DNA of 64,000 nt from Phocoena phocoena (Eukaryota; Chordata; Mammalia; Artiodactyla; Phocoenidae), in the NCBI RefSeq assembly GCF_963924675.1, contig NC_089234.1, positions 61,353,153-61,417,152 on the forward strand. Reading direction: 5' to 3'. The notes beneath the pieces are model-generated. The model was not told where the DNA came from. It searched no databases and saw only the letters and a list, made by a program, of their open reading frames with translations. Shown here in pieces: positions 22,376-35,587 of this stretch (position 1 is the first letter of the stretch; each line of letters begins with the position of its first letter). The position numbers and the translations under genes are program-made.

Positions 22376-23171
22376 TTGGCAAACTAAGTTTGTATAAACG
22401 ATTAAAACACTTCACCCGCAATCTGCCTCAGAATGAACCTCAACAGGGCAGGGAGGAGAAGTTTTAAAAACTTGATTTTGCATCTAATTTAAGTATCACC
22501 TCTTACCCTGAAAGCTGGTGAGCTTGTTTTCCAGAGCTGGGGAGACAGCTTGCCTGAGAATGACTGGGCCAGCCTTCCCCTCTGGCTGCTTTTCCTTCTC
22601 TTCGGGTCTGTGGGCAACAGGAGGGGCCTCCCCACTGCTCCCAGCGTTTGCCCCTATTTTCCTGTCACTCCCCCACCAGGCTGCAAACTCCTCCTGGCAA
22701 AAGGTCGCATCTTTTACTGCACCTCCCAGCACACAGCAAGTGCCCACCACACAACAGGTGCTCGATAAAGCTGAACCAATGACAGATGTGGTCCAAGCCC
22801 AGCAAGTGACTTACTGGTGTCCTTGAGGGAGCTGGCGGCAGACCTGGGCCTGAGACCCAGCTGCTCTGATTCCCAGACGTGCTCCCCACACTCCCCATAC
22901 CCTCTTCTTCTCCCTATCTTCTCCCATCTGCTGTGAATCCACTCCACGAAGCCCAGAATTAGGAAAGATACAGGTTCATTCCCAAGAGACATCAGTACCC
23001 TGCCGTTTGCTGACGCTAGGGGCCCCAAAGGCCTTCAAGACCAAGGCAGGCCACTCTCCTCATCCAATCCCGAGGATCAACCCCAAAGCACTAAAACTAT
23101 TCAGATAAACCCAGCTCCACCTGCGCCTTCATTCAAGGGGGAGGCATAGGTCCTTTTCATTTCTGACAACT

Positions 23172-23375
23172 CTAGAACAGTGGTTCTCAATGTGCGGGCC
23201 TCACACTAGCAATATTGGTACCACTTGGAAACATCTTTAAAATGCAAACTCTCCAGCCTTACCCCTGACCTACTGAATCAGAAACTCTGGGGATGGGGCC
23301 CAGCAATCATGTTTTAACAAGCCTTCCAGGTGATTCTAATGTATGTTAAAGGCTTGAGAACCACAGTTCTAGAAG
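23172..23375. mobile_element. MER5A-type hAT relic, near full length
   Basis: It starts 'gaacagtggttctcaatgtg' and ends 'ggcttgagaaccacagttct', giving matching terminal inverted repeats (cagtggttctcaa / ttgagaaccac). Internal wording 'ctactgaatcagaaactctg' and 'ttttaacaagccttccaggt' fits MER5A. It lies just before the composition change near 24 kb. Confidence 0.85.
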
Positions 23376-23700
23376 CAGCAGCAAGATAAGGGCCGTATAA
23401 AAACCTTCACACCGAGCCTTAGCTGGATTGCCAGACGCGCCTGCTGACTGCCGCCATGCCTCCTCAAGGCCTAGCAGAACGCTTGCGGGACACATCTCCA
23501 CTCACGCAACTCCAGACCAAAGCAGGCCTCCAGTGAGGGGTTAAAGAGATCTATGTGAAGCCAGTAACCCCCTTGGCCCATGGCCATGGGTAAGGAGTAC
23601 TGCCTGGACTGGGAGGTGGCCATACCTGGCTGGGTCTGGAGGGGACTCCTGCCTCCAGGAGAGCCATGATCTAGGGAACACATGCACACTGGTGACTGAT

Positions 23701-26700
23701 GAAGATGAAGGTCTGATTGAATGCTTGGACCGCCGGACTTGGTATCCTGATTGCGGGGCTGAAGGTTGCCTCTCCAGGTGATATGCTTGCTTTGGGCTGG
23801 GAGAAGATAACTGGCCTGTGACTGGCTATGCCTCTCTGACTTGGGTTTGAGTTAGGGGCTGTGTGGGGAACTCTCAGAGCCAGCCTGACCTCAGCGTGGT
23901 GTTATCTAGTGGCCAGTGCTCAGGGTGGGAGGCCGCTAGCCTGGGTATACATCCTGGATCCTGCCTCTGCCAGCACTCTGCCCCCACCCCCTTCCTGCTT
24001 CAGTTGGACAGGGCCTGGCAAGCTTCCCCAGGGGAAGAAGTTCTCGGGCAGTCCTGACTAGAGGACAGAGCATAGATCTGGTGCTCAGCCCAGCAGCCTA
24101 GTTAGGGGCCTCCTGAGACTTAGGTGGAAAGAACTGGTGGGGGTGAGAAGCCCTCAGGGGCACAGCTGTGCACGGTTTCCACCTGACGAAGAGTGGAATC
24201 GGGGGGAGAAGGGAAGCTGAAGCTTGGGCCAGCACCTGTGGCCTGGGCTGGACGGGAACCTGATGTTGGCCTTGGAGTGTGGCTGGAACAGATGCCCCAT
24301 GATGGAGGGAGTGGCTGCTGAGTGCAGTACCTGGTCAGCCCTGGACTCCAGGTGCTTGGGGAAGACTAATCTCCTATGGAGGCCTGGGCTTGAGTTCCTG
24401 GGCTGGGCAGACCCTGGGTGGTTGGCTGGGGAAAGAGGCAGAGTCTTTGCCTTAGTGGGTGAAATGAGACTAATGCCCCCAGGTCCTGCATCTCTGCTCT
24501 TGGGAGGGCTGCCTTGAGCTGCTGCTTCAGATGTCCAGGTAATGTAACAGGCAGGATCCCAGAGGAGGACACTGTTGCACTTGGATCACATGCTTTGGGC
24601 CCGGCTGTTAGACCTGAGGGCCTTCTTTGAGCAGGGCTGGGTTTTGGGAAGGAGACAAGGGGCTCTAAGTAACTGCCTGCCTTGCTAGGGAGCCAATGGC
24701 CAGGTGGCCGTGAAATCCCCTAGCAGCCTCTGTTTCACCTGAACCCCTGGGGTCTGTCGGGAGAATCTCAACCTAGCATCAGTCTGGCTTGGTCTGTGGC
24801 TCAGGAAGGAGCCAACGGGTGAAAGCTCAGTGCCTGTGTGCTTGACACAAAGGGCCCTGCAGAGGCCCAGGTCCTGCGTGCAGCCTCCTGTGCAGGACCC
24901 CCAGTCTTGCACAATCTGCTATTCCAAAATCCAGGTAGGCAGAACCTTCTTATTCTGTCTTCAGGTGCCACCCGGGGAAAACGAGCTTGTGGCCGAGGGG
25001 CCCTGAAGCTTGGAAGCCTGTACTGGTGGCCTGAGGCTTTCCTTATGTCTGGGCTGAAGCCAGGAAACATCACCTCAGCTGGATACACTCAAGACCTGCT
25101 CAGACAGGTTCTTAAGCTGTGGCTCCTGGTGAAGGAACTAGAACCAGAGGGCCTGGTAGAGGGGAGGCCAGGCCACAGGATCCCTCATGCGGATGCCTTA
25201 CTGTTGCCTTAGCAATGCTCTGTCACTGCCCTGGGCCATGCTGTTCGTATATGCCTCCTTGGCAGGAGAGCCCTCAAACACCAGGTGGGGTTCTCTGTCC
25301 CCTACCCCAATTGTCCCCAGCACAGAGCAGGCCCTCTGACTTTGGGGAAGTTGTAAATGGTTCTAGATTCCCTGGGCATAACATGTGAACCAGCTGTGGC
25401 TGGGTGGGAAAGGACTTGGGAAAACTCACAAGCTGGGCTGACGGTCTTAAGCAGAACTTAGGTGACCTGGCCCCCTCCAACCAGTGAGCCATGTGGTGGG
25501 AACACATCCTTCTCACTACCCCACTGCGCCTCCGAGGTTCCCTCATCCATGTAGTGGGATCCTGGCTCTACAACAGGTGCCAGTGCCAAGGATGAACGGG
25601 ATGGGTCCTACTCTGCCTTGAGGCCTTTAGTCTAGCAGGAGAGGCTCCTGTGAGGAGAGACCAGACCCTGGCTGATCCCTGGCAGGAGGGAGGGCCAACG
25701 TGGCCCTGCCTCACTGAGTGGGGAGGGGGCGGGTAGTAGTAGGAATACAGGCTGCAGGTGGGAAAAGGGTCTCCTCTCCATCACAGCAATGTAGGATGTT
25801 ACTGTCCCCCTCTTTGAGGAGAGGCCAGGCCATGGTAGATATGAGACTGAGGGCTGAGGTCAAGCTGAGGAGGCTGGAGTTGCTCTCCCTTGGGCAAGAA
25901 CTAAGGGCTACAAGAATGGGTGGACCATATGTGTAAAGGACAAGATACCATGACAGGCTGGAGTGGGGCTTCCACCAAACTAAGTGGAAGCAGCTGGTCA
26001 AACGGTATGGGTTGTTGTGCAGGCACCCCTCGCCAGCTGGCTGTGGAGCAGCCTCAGTTGGGCTGCCCTGTCCCTTCCAGGTCTCCGGCCAGCAGCTAGG
26101 GCCCCGAGGGCTGGGAGGGAAGCAATTCTGGCACCACCACCTCCTGTCATGTCTGCAGCTGTGACAAGGAGTTGAGGTGCTCCTATCGTAGCCCAGGACA
26201 AGCTTCTCGGACCATTGTGTGGTTGTGATGGGCCCTCGCTCAGGGGTCTGGATGCTGTCCCCGCTGCAGAGGCAGGGTCCCCAGCTTTCCCTCTGTACTT
26301 GGAGAGCCACCCTCCTAGCTCCCTTCTCTGGAAGGCCACCTCCTCAGAGCCTGGCCTCGCTCCTCTACCCACACTCACTGTAGAGTGAGTGTGACTCTGG
26401 TCTGATGTGACATGACTTCTTGTAGCTTTTGACTCTAGTCTAAGAAGACTCTGAAGTGTAAGACTATCAGAGCCGACTCTTGTAGAGCTTGGTTTCCTTA
26501 CCTCTCCCTTCTCTATGGGCCTCTTCATTCTGTCCTCAATATCTCTAGACCTTGAGAGTTCACTTCAGACATTACTGCCTCTAAGACTCCTTCGTCATAG
26601 CCATTGGTTTGTCCAACTTCCACATCTTGGCTTTTTTTTTTTTTTTACCTACTTTTGACCTTTCCTTCTGGGAGGTTTTTCAATCCAGACTCCAAGTAAG

Positions 26701-29505
26701 TTTGCTTGTTCCTTAGCTAAGTCCAGTCTCTTAGACATATCCTTCATTTTAACTATCGTCATGCCTAGATGAACACTTAATAGAACAGACCAAAGACTTT
26801 AACGGTATTGTTTCTACCTCTGCAATCTCATGCAGTTAACTGTCTTGAAATAGTCGCATTCCTAACGTCTCACTTGGCTTGAGCTCATTATCCCTGGAGG
26901 TATCGGCTATTTCCAGCAATACCTATGCAGGGAGGCCAGACACCAGTCCTCAAAGGGCTCACTGAGCTCAGGGTGGGAGGGAAGATGAGCTCTAGGGTGA
27001 AGCACTTGGATGCTGAGAAAGCAGCTAATCACTCTTGACTCCACAAAAGGCTTTCTTAGGGCAGAGCCTGCCCTTGCCTGCCAGCCATAAGCGGCAATAG
27101 AACAGTCAAACTAAACCCCCAGCCATGGGGGAGAGAGTAGTAGAGGGGGGATGGTCCCTTGCCAAGCAGTTCCCCACCCATTCTTCCTTGGCCCATGGAT
27201 TCTGTCAGGTCCTGATTTTATTCCTGGAGACACACCCGGCCTAGAAAATTGAGTTGCTGCGTGTATGATGCAAGCTCCCTCCCAGAGTAATAGTGGAGAA
27301 GCAGAAAAAGGATTCCAACTACCTTGATTCCGAACTCCTCCACAGACACCAGGCTGCCTCCTATTCTGGAAGAGCCACACCCTGTCCAGGTCACATCAGC
27401 CCCCACCCTGTGCCTGCCCAGGTCTTCGGTTAGCTTATTCTTCCTGGGCCTGATCCTGATGGAGGGAGCTAGCCACTGGGAACACCACTGTAAGAGCAGG
27501 AACTTGACCCAATCCCTGTATTTCCCAAAGAGCTCAATAAAGGGTATCAGTTGATTACAAATTTAACTGCACTGGCTCTGACAGTCCTAGCAAATAGCAG
27601 CTAAACAAATAATAATGTACTAAGTCCATTGTGGAGTTCCTAGGTCTTTGTTTTCCTGTACTGTCCTTTTAACGGTGTTTTTGGAAAGTACTGCTTGCTT
27701 GCCCTGCCTCACTGGGAAGGCTCTCTGCCCTTGATCATAATGCCAGTCGTTTCCTGGCTCTCTTCTTTACTTTTTCTGATGTCTTAGGTCACTGGAGTGT
27801 TTGAGAAGCTGTGAGGACAACCAGCCCCACTCCTGGTGTCATTTCCTGGTCAAAGACAGGTGGTGGGCCAATGGCAAAACCCAGGGCACAGTATAAGGAC
27901 TTGCCTGTACAACTCTTCTTTGGAAGATCCAAAGTCCTTTTTGCAGGATCCAAAGGACTAAACTGCCTTTACTGCTGTGGCAGGCTTTCAGTCCTCTGTG
28001 TTAAAAGACATGAGGTTTGTTATAGTGTTTAATCCTGGGGTGGAAAGTAGTTCTAGTAACTGACTACTTGAATATGCAGCTCAACCTCACCCACGGTTTG
28101 CTGTGCTCCAACTAGGTTCTTCTAGCTTTGCTTACATGTTCCTACTGCTTCCTCTGAATCTTGGCTTTTCCGATTATACCTTTCCTGGGTACTTCACTCC
28201 TTCTATGTATTTGGGATTCCATCTGGAATCACTTGCCTTCTGGCCAAATTCAGTATTTACTGTGAGTCTGCTGGTGGCATTTCCAGCTTTTGTCTTAATA
28301 TCTTTATTTCATCTTTAAGTTTAGAAGGATGTCTTTGCCAGTAGAGCTCTGGGTTTACTCCTGCCCTGTACACTGTCAAATGTTCCAACTATCTCTTGGT
28401 TTCTCTCACTCTGGGGAAGTCAGCTATGATCCTTAATACGGTTCTTGGCTGATTTTGGGGGGATTTATACCACTTGCCAAAATTGACATGCCTACATTCT
28501 TAATCTACTTAGCTTGAAGTTTGTACTTCTTAGACATCTGGGCTTGTCTTATTTGGGAAATTCCTGGCCACCTTAACTTCTGTCCCTTTCTCTCTTCCTC
28601 ATGAGTTTGACTATGCTTGATACGATCCCACAAGTCCCTGCCGTATGGATGAATGGAAGTGACTTGAGTCATGAAGGCGGTTAATGACCCCTGGATCTTG
28701 CTAATAAACCTGTTACCCTGAGAAAGGAGGATGGTCAATGTCCTCCAGGGCTGGAGGCTACAATACTGGGGAGGACAGACAGGAAGCATGGCTGTGAGCT
28801 GGGGGAGCTGCTTTGGGAATTGGAGGAGACTGTTACCCAGCAGGTGTCTCCCAGTGTAGGACAGCATGGAGGAAGAGGGGTAGGGTCTAGGCCAGGTGCC
28901 AGTGTCTCTGGAGACTATGGAAGGATTGATCCCCTATCTGCCTGTTTCTCCACCTAACAACTCCAAAGGAACAGGTAGGACTCAGTCTTGCCATGGAGAA
29001 GGAAGGTCAAGGCTAGTTTAACTAGACCTTGTGGGCTTTTTCCTGATGCTGCTGGGGAAGGGGGCAGAGATGATCAGTGAATAAGATCAGAAAGACACCC
29101 TAGATCAAGTCAGGGTAGACTAATAGAAAAAGTTTGCAAGCAGTATGAACATCCCTGGTCCCTATTGGTGGGTACCTGTGTCTGTCACAGAAGATGTTCC
29201 TATTCCCAAGTCCCTTCTAGGCTCGGGTTACATTAGGCACTCGCCCTCACGCTTACATGTATACTAGGCACTGCCTGGACCTCCTGGTCCTGTTCCTGAA
29301 CCCCACATCACAGCATCTTGATGCCTACTCAAAAGACCCGGGTCCCTTAGCTCCTCTCAGTTCTGTCTCTTCTCAATTCCTGGGGGAGAAAAATTATTTG
29401 TTTTTTGTAAAAAGACTGAGCTCTAACTTCCAGTGGTACTGAAACTTTCATTCTGAATTCTCACCTGGTTTCTCCTGACTCTTCAGGATGACTAGCTTTT
29501 AAAGT
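23701..29505. other. CTAG-rich, CpG-poor DNA with no recognised gene
   Basis: I see no assignable gene or repeat family here apart from a T-run at 26632-26647. Frames up to 199 codons (25711-26310, minus) overlap other frames on both strands and look like chance openings. The tetranucleotide CTAG becomes more frequent from here on (14 in 24001-27000 by hand count, against 9 per 3 kb further left). A 10 bp perfect hairpin lies at 26370-26393. Confidence 0.5.
26370..26393. repeat. Perfect 10 bp inverted repeat
   Basis: The arms 'cacactcact' and 'agtgagtgtg' are exact complements, separated by the 4-base loop 'gtag'. It is too short to be a miRNA precursor alone and no matching outer stem continues. 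Confidence 0.85.
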
Positions 29506-29512
29506 CAGATCA

Positions 29513-29670
29513 GGGACTTCCCTGGTGGTGCAGTGGTTAAGACTCTGAGCTCCCAATGCAGGGGGCCCGGGTTCGAACTTGATCAGGGAACTAGATCCCA
29601 CATGCATGCTGCAACTAAGGAGCCCACCTGCCACAACTAAGACCTGGCATAACCAAAAAAAACCCCAAAA
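29513..29670 (+). mobile_element. Short CHR-type SINE with target-site duplication
   Basis: The head 'gggacttccctggtggtgca' and 'ggttcgaacttgatcaggg' leads to a short body and an A/C-rich tail. Direct repeats 'cagatca' flank it at 29506-29512 and 29671-29677. At ~158 bp it lacks most of the longer CHR body. Frames across it are not genes. Confidence 0.88.
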
Positions 29671-30529
29671 CAGATCACAGATGAGTCTAAGATGCTGCTC
29701 TACTGACAAGGGCCAACTCCTGTTGTGGAGCATGGGTGTTGACTTGGGTAGGGAATCCAGGTTAAACTCTGCCAACTAAGACTTCTGGCACCACTCTTGG
29801 TGACTCTTGACTGTCCAGCCTGCTCTTGCTTCCACAAGAGGCTATGGGAAGTAGTAGCATAAGGTCTATCTGGGGCCATCTTGGACAGGCAGGGCTTAGA
29901 GCAGAAGAGTTACCTGGCTTATGTGGGGATAACTGCAATGGCTTTCTAAAATGCAGCAGGGCCTTCCATACTTCAGCTTGCAGGCAATGAAACTTCAAAA
30001 AGGGACTGACAAGGCTAGGGCGGCTGGCCACCTAGAATATGCTCCCGCGTAAGAGTTCTCATGACGGAGAGAAGCAGATCTGTGTTTCTAACAGCTCATG
30101 GCCTTCAAGAGCTCTTAGGGCATCAGAACATGCTGGAAACTGGGCAGCAGCATAGGACACTAGGAAATCAAGAACATGCTGCAACTATGGGGAAAGTGAC
30201 AAGGACATGGATCCAGGGCCTGCGCACCTCCTGTGCCAAGAAAGGAGGCTGGCAGAGAGGCTAGCGCTGACCTGAGCCAGAACCCAGGCTTGGCAGTGTA
30301 AACCCAGCCTGGTTCCCAGGTGCAGCCAGCGAGGTAGTGATCTCTGGAGGACAGGGGAAGGCTCTGCGGTTCTGCCCATTGTCCACAGGCAGGACTTGGA
30401 TGCCTCAGGGACAGAGAATCTGATGCACAGTTGGTCCAGGAAGCTTCTTACTCAGAATGCTTCCTTCTGGATCTATGGGGGAAAAGACTAACTGAAGACC
30501 TGCTGGTCAGGGATCTGAGTCAATTTTTC

Positions 30530-30850
30530 TTTTTCCTCATTGCATTTGAGAAGCTTATGTTGACATATCTTCAAGTTCTCATTCCTATCCTCAGCAGTAT
30601 CTGATCTACTGATGAGCCCATCAAAGGCATTCTTAACTTCTATCAGTGTGTTTGATCTCTATCATTTCCTTAGACCTTTCTAGAATTTCCATCTTATGTT
30701 ACCCCTCTGTTCCTGCATATTGCCTTTTTCTATCTGAGCCCTTGACATATTAATTAGTTATTTTAAGTTTCCTATCTGATAATTCCAAAATCTGACTTTG
30801 ATTCTAGTGCTTTCTCTCCCTCCAGACTGTTGAGCAATGGCTTAAGCTCC
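30530..30850 (-). mobile_element. Worn L1 fragment (ORF1/5' region)
   Basis: Recognisable antisense pieces occur in L1 order: 'gatgagcccatcaaaggcat', 'ttctagaatttccatctta', 'gagcccttgacatattaatt' and 'gataattccaaaatctgact'. Divergence is high and several linker bases differ or are missing. The same region is present at about 50.45-51.05 kb. Confidence 0.7.
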
Positions 30851-31129
30851 TCACATGATAGAGCTGGTTTTCACCTGAATAACTTTCTTCGGCTGGTAAT
30901 GGAACATCCCTGCATGCTGCGGTTCTCACCCTGGATTGCACGGACCTTTAAGTAGCATAAAGGACCCTAAGTGCTCCAGGCTGTCTTTGGGCCTCTTGGG
31001 GGTGGAGCCTCCCTTTCAAGCCTGAGACAGAGCTGTAATTGTATGTGTGATAGTCGGGAGAGGTGGGGCTCGCTCCTTCCCCAGCCCCAGTGTAGACTAC
31101 AGGCTCTAACTTGGGCACACCAGAGTAAG

Positions 31130-31149
31130 ACTATTGGAGCCCCAATAGT
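31130..31149. repeat. Inverted repeat with 8 bp arms
   Basis: The sequence 'actattgg', a 4-base spacer and 'ccaatagt' form a perfect hairpin. It contains an inverted CCAAT-type pentamer on both strands (attgg/ccaat), but no promoter context is visible. Confidence 0.8.
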
Positions 31150-32608
31150 GCTTGGCTTGTTCCTAAGGTGGAGGCTCCCCACTGGGGCAGGCGAGCTGTC
31201 CACCCCTCAAAGCCTCCCCAACCCTGACTCTGTAGAGTGCCTGGCTCCTTTGTTCCCCTTACTTTTAAGAGAACTTTTGGATATGTTTTTGCCCATGACC
31301 TTTTGTTTGGGATTAAAACCTCTCAGGTCAGTGTAGGGAAGATCGTCTCTCTCTTGGATAGAGCTGGCCTCAGGTCAGTTTATTCAGAGGACGTGGTGTT
31401 CCCTGCTGACCCTGTTTACCTGAGTTCTGGGTGAGACATGAAGCAAGGTACCAAATTAGTAACTCCAGGGACTCTGACTCGAGTTGAATTTAAAGACAGG
31501 TGAGTTCATGAACATGTAGAAGGCCAGTTCTTGCCCATGGTACACATGAATTTGGTTTGGGGTCTCGTTACTACAAACTAAGTGGCCTGATCTGGATTAT
31601 TCCCGCTATGTCAAAACTTGATGTCTAGCACTTCCTAGACTCCTATAGAAGCTTCAGGAATGTGTGGCCATCATAAGGACATCAAATGCCAAACTGATCT
31701 GAGACAACACATGGCTTTGGAAAGCTGGGTCAGAGTTTGCAGTGTGTGCTGTGAATCTAGAAGAACTCTTACCCAGAGCTGATGAGGGGGGCTGGTGTGG
31801 GGCCCCAGGCAGGGCTGTCTGGCTTGCATTTAGCTCATGGGCTACCCCAGAAGCAGCACTTGAGATTTGCAGGCATTCCCACCCCATTCTGGTGCAGGGT
31901 GGGGACAGAACTAGAAGCTCACATCTGGGGGAAACTCCTATGCTAGGGAGAGGGAGTTTATCCTGGGAAACAGTGGTTAGTGTGCTGACCTACATGAATG
32001 ACATTACGCTCCTGTCCCAGTCAGACTTCTGAGACTTAGCCACACTTCTGCTGCGAGTCGAGGCAGTCCTAGTGGCAGAGCAGGCATCCAGTGCTGATCA
32101 CATCTTTGCCTATGCTATGAAGAACCAATGGCCTCTCAATGCCTCGTGTCTGGGGTCTAAGTGGTCTCCCTGGACACAGGGGCATTGCACGTTACTAAGT
32201 ACAACCGCTCCTCACAGCTGGTAGTGTTCCTACCTCATCTCCATCAGAATGCAGACTTAACTTGATAGTGAACGATGATCACTATAACATTGTATTTCTG
32301 ATTAGTAAAACTGTATAAATCATTCTCTCCCTTTCCTGAACTACCAACTGATGCATTTAATCTCCTATTGGCATTCTCCTCCCACTGGTAGGAGTTCCCT
32401 GTGTCTTACAAATGTCCCTTGTCACTTTCTAGTGCTGATCTCCTTTCCAGTCACTAGTCTAGTTCTGATATGAAAAAACAAGCCTAAATATTTCTGCTCA
32501 GTCCTTCTCTAGTCTCATCCCATTATGACTTGTGATTTGGGTATTAATGATTTCTTACCCTCAAGGTTGAACATTATCCCTTTTCCTACTCTAACACTTA
32601 GTTTAGAC

Positions 32609-32812
32609 TTTTTTTTTTTTTTTTTTGTGGTACGCAGGCCTCTCACCACTGTGGCCTCTCCCACTGCGGGGCTCCAGACGCGCAGGCTCAGCGGCCATGG
32701 CTCACAGGCCCAGCCGCTCGGCGGCATGTGGAATCTTCCCAGACCACGGCACGAACACGTGTCCCCTGCATCGGCAGGCGGACTCCCAACCACTGCGCCA
32801 CCAGGGAAGCCC
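32609..32812 (-). mobile_element. CHR-2-like SINE with target-site duplication
   Basis: Poly(T) starts at about 32609, followed by 'gtggtacgcaggcctctcac', and the element ends 'ccaccagggaagccc'. The exact repeats 'agtttagac' flank it at 32600-32608 and 32813-32821. A small internal deletion near 'tgcggggctccagacgcg' removes the usual 'agcacagg' segment. Confidence 0.94.
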
Positions 32813-34009
32813 AGTTTAGACATTTTGAACAGACATAAAAGTGGGAAATTCTAACTTCTGCAGTTGTACTTGCAGAACCACTGCTGGTGGTATTACTCCT
32901 TCTATCCTGACCATAATCACTGCTGTGGTCAAATGCTGGGCTTCCAATCTCCTGGCCTCAGATTGGACATCAGTGACCTTGTAGACTTTCCTGAATTCTC
33001 TACAGTCTCGAGAATATTAAATCTATGCTTCCCTGACCTCTCTGTAATATCATCTTTGGGCTACATATTTGCTTTTGTTTCTGAACTTTAAGAACTTCCT
33101 GGGTATTCTAGGCACTACAACAATCTTAACTAGACATGTAATCCATCTGTAGCAAGGGATATATAAATCTGACTTCTCAAAGCCAACTTCTGGGGATACT
33201 TTGCTGTGTCCAAACATCTAAAGATGATGGCTCCTTCTGTCATATCTATGCCTTCTCACTGATGTTCCATGAACATAGGAGGCTATAACATCTGTAACTT
33301 GCAGAGTGGAGTAAAAGGTGACATGGAATTGAATCTGCCTTTTTAAATCAATGCCATAGTATCAAGACCAAACATCCAGTCTCGTGGAGAAAGTCTGATC
33401 CGTTGGTTTCTTTGAGATGTACTTGTTACGTTCACTGTCAGTCACTAAGTCTTTTTTAAGCAAGTCTTAATTCCTACCACCTGGCCTGTCAATTCAAGTA
33501 AGCTAGTCTTGTAAGTAACTAGCGTAGCTAACTTTTGGAATTAACACTTAAGCTGAAAATATAGTTGTGCTAGTGAATAAGGCTGCAGGGGCTGTGATAT
33601 GACAGTACCTCCCCTGCCTGTCTGCTCATTCACATGTGGTGTCTCCACAACCTGCTTAATGACTGAATCTTCACTTTGGAAATGGTTAGTGAGGAGAGGC
33701 TTAGGGGAAACCGCAAGAGACCACTTAATGGCGAATGAAGGCAGCCGGATTAGCTAAGCATGTTGAGCTTTGGGCTTACAACTCCTTCCAGCCTGAATTG
33801 CCTCTTGCCAGGTTTTTGTTCCTTAAGTTTAAATGGCCTTACTTTGGATTTGGCTTATGGTCACATTTTCAAATGCAATATTCTGCCTGCCTGGGTTTGG
33901 GTGAGATCTTATACTATCTTCTAGAGGTGAAAATTAGATACTATATTTAATGCAATACATTGCTAATATCGGAGCAGGCTTAGAATTGTTCCATGGTTTT
34001 TTCCTCTTA

Positions 34010-34140
34010 GAAAAGAGGTCAGCAACCCTTTCTACAAAGGTCCAGGTAGTAAATACTTTAGGTTTTGTGGGCTAAGAGGCCAAATGGAGGATATTATAGA
34101 GGTACTAATGACAAAACTTTGTAAGACTTAGTTACAGAAG
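34010..34140 (+). mobile_element. hAT-Charlie-type relic
   Basis: The wording 'agaggtcagcaaccctttct' then 'aggtccaggtagtaaatact' and 'ttaggttttgtgggctaaga' matches the start of a common hAT-Charlie nonautonomous family (MER33/MER20-like). Only the first part survives. Confidence 0.7.
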
Positions 34141-34479
34141 TAAAAATTGAATAGGTCATACGAGTTTACTAATAAAGGAAATAGCTTGTTCTCTGAGAAA
34201 TCTGTGGTTCAAAGTTAGTGTTCGCCATCAGATCACAAAAGGTGACTTTTCAGTGCTGATCTACAATGAAACAAGGCATCTAATTTTGGAAAATCTTTAG
34301 AAAGGTGCTGCCAAATACTAAATTTCATCAGTAGACCTGTATTATAAGACAGCACCTGATTAGCTTTAACTGCTACCAATAAAAGCATCAGGCAAACTCT
34401 TAGGAGTAGCGTTCAGGGCACGGTTGATAGGCAGTAAAGACAGGGATAGAGAGAAAGGGCCACACATACCATTGAAGGA

Positions 34480-34640
34480 CCCAAATGAATTGACATAGGC
34501 AGTGTGCAAATATAACTTATTAGGCTGACTATAATGGAGACAACAAGTGTTGAGGTAGAGAGACTGGAACTTGCATACACTCTTGGTGAGAATATAAAAT
34601 AGTACAACTGCTGTTAGCTTGGCAGTTTGTCAATGTTAAA
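34480..34640 (+). mobile_element. Worn L1 ORF2 fragment
   Basis: The phrase 'gagactggaacttgcataca' followed by 'cttggtgagaatataaaata' and 'agcttggcagtttgtcaatg' matches the sense-strand ORF2 C-terminal region seen better preserved at 13.56 and 20.0 kb. It is highly diverged and has no open frame. Confidence 0.65.
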
Positions 34641-35587
34641 ACAGTTGCTACATGACTAGAAAGCATCCATATGTCTGACCATGAGGTGCAATGTTCTCAC
34701 ACTTGCCTTCCCATCTATTGGCCACAAATGAGAAGGTGGGTGGTAGGGATGGGAGAAAATGATCAAGATGCACTATACTGCTCCATCTAGGAGGCTCTTT
34801 GCTCCGTCTTTCCTAGAGGCTTGGGCATATGCCTTACACCCTTACATGTTTTGTTAGGAGGTACTTTACTCTTACATTGGGGGAAGGGGGATAGGATCTT
34901 ACTGCTGGAGGTAGACAGGGCAATAGGGTACTTAGATGAAAGAGCCTGACTTGAGCTCAGCCACTTTGACCTTAACTCAGCCAAGGCTGTGTTAATCTTC
35001 TGCTAGAGATCAGAGATGGGCTGTGACATTCTAGATCTGTTGCAGGAAAGCTTCCTCCCCCACCAATAAGGGACAACAAAAGGACTTGGGAAGATGTATA
35101 ATTGGTTATCGTGTCCTAGTGGCCTAGAAACAGATGGCTGAATAGTCCTACTTCCAAAAATATCTGTCCCTTAAACTTTATATAAATACCTTAGTATTTC
35201 TCAGACAGGGAGTTGGAGCGGGAACCCTAACAATACTACTCACACCTAAACAAAACTAGGGTATCAATTATACTGAGTTCACATTTTACCAGTCTAGTTC
35301 ATTCTAGTTTTAATGGGACATAGAATCTAATGGTTGGAATCTTATGTCTCAACATATTTCTTTCCCTAATTCTTTTTTGTTTTAGTTTTATTTTTTTATA
35401 CAGCAGGTTCTTATTAGTCATCAATTTTATACACATCAGTGTTTACATGTCAATCCCAGTTGCCCAGTTCATCACACCACCACCCCCCATCCCCCGGCTG
35501 CTTGCCCCCCTTGGTATCCGTACATTTGTTCTCTACATCTGTGTCTCAATTTCTGCCCTGCAAACTGGATCATCTGTACCATTTTTC

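Larger units (their letters stand above)
21028..23700. other. Ordinary DNA with MIR, L2 and hAT relics
   Basis: MIR pieces are visible at about 21180-21260 ('atgaggcccagagagatgac') and 21735-21790 ('cttgcccaaggccacacag'). An L2-like 3' end lies at about 22690-22775 ('gcacctcccagcacacagca', 'acaacaggtgctcgataaag'). No host gene is supported. Frames such as 21500-21889 and 22518-22826 overlap antisense frames and contain these repeats. Confidence 0.55.
29678..32599. other. CTAG-rich DNA with worn L1-like segments
   Basis: Antisense L1 wording is visible at 30530-30850, listed separately. The stretch 30860-31450 also looks like an old L1 5' region ('cctcaggtcagtttattcag'), but I could not confirm this. 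A 20-base inverted repeat lies at 31130-31149. The small frames on both strands have no recognisable domain. Confidence 0.45.
32822..35381. other. CTAG-rich DNA with hAT and L1 scraps
   Basis: Apart from the two relics listed separately (34010-34140 and 34480-34640), no gene or clear repeat is recognised. Words such as CTAG, TTAACT and CTTAG recur often. Frames here are below 75 codons and featureless. Confidence 0.5.

Noticed and set aside
23690..23780. Possible C/D box snoRNA ('ctgatga' followed by 'ctga')
   Set aside because: The C box lacks the purine first base, there is no clear terminal stem, and several CTGA words occur by chance nearby.
26370..26393. miRNA-like hairpin
   Set aside because: The stem is only 10 bp with a 4-base loop and has no extended pairing outside, too short for a precursor.
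25711..26528. Minus-strand frames of 199 and 176 codons
   Set aside because: They overlap each other and plus-strand frames in different phases, with no recognisable motif and no splice or promoter evidence.
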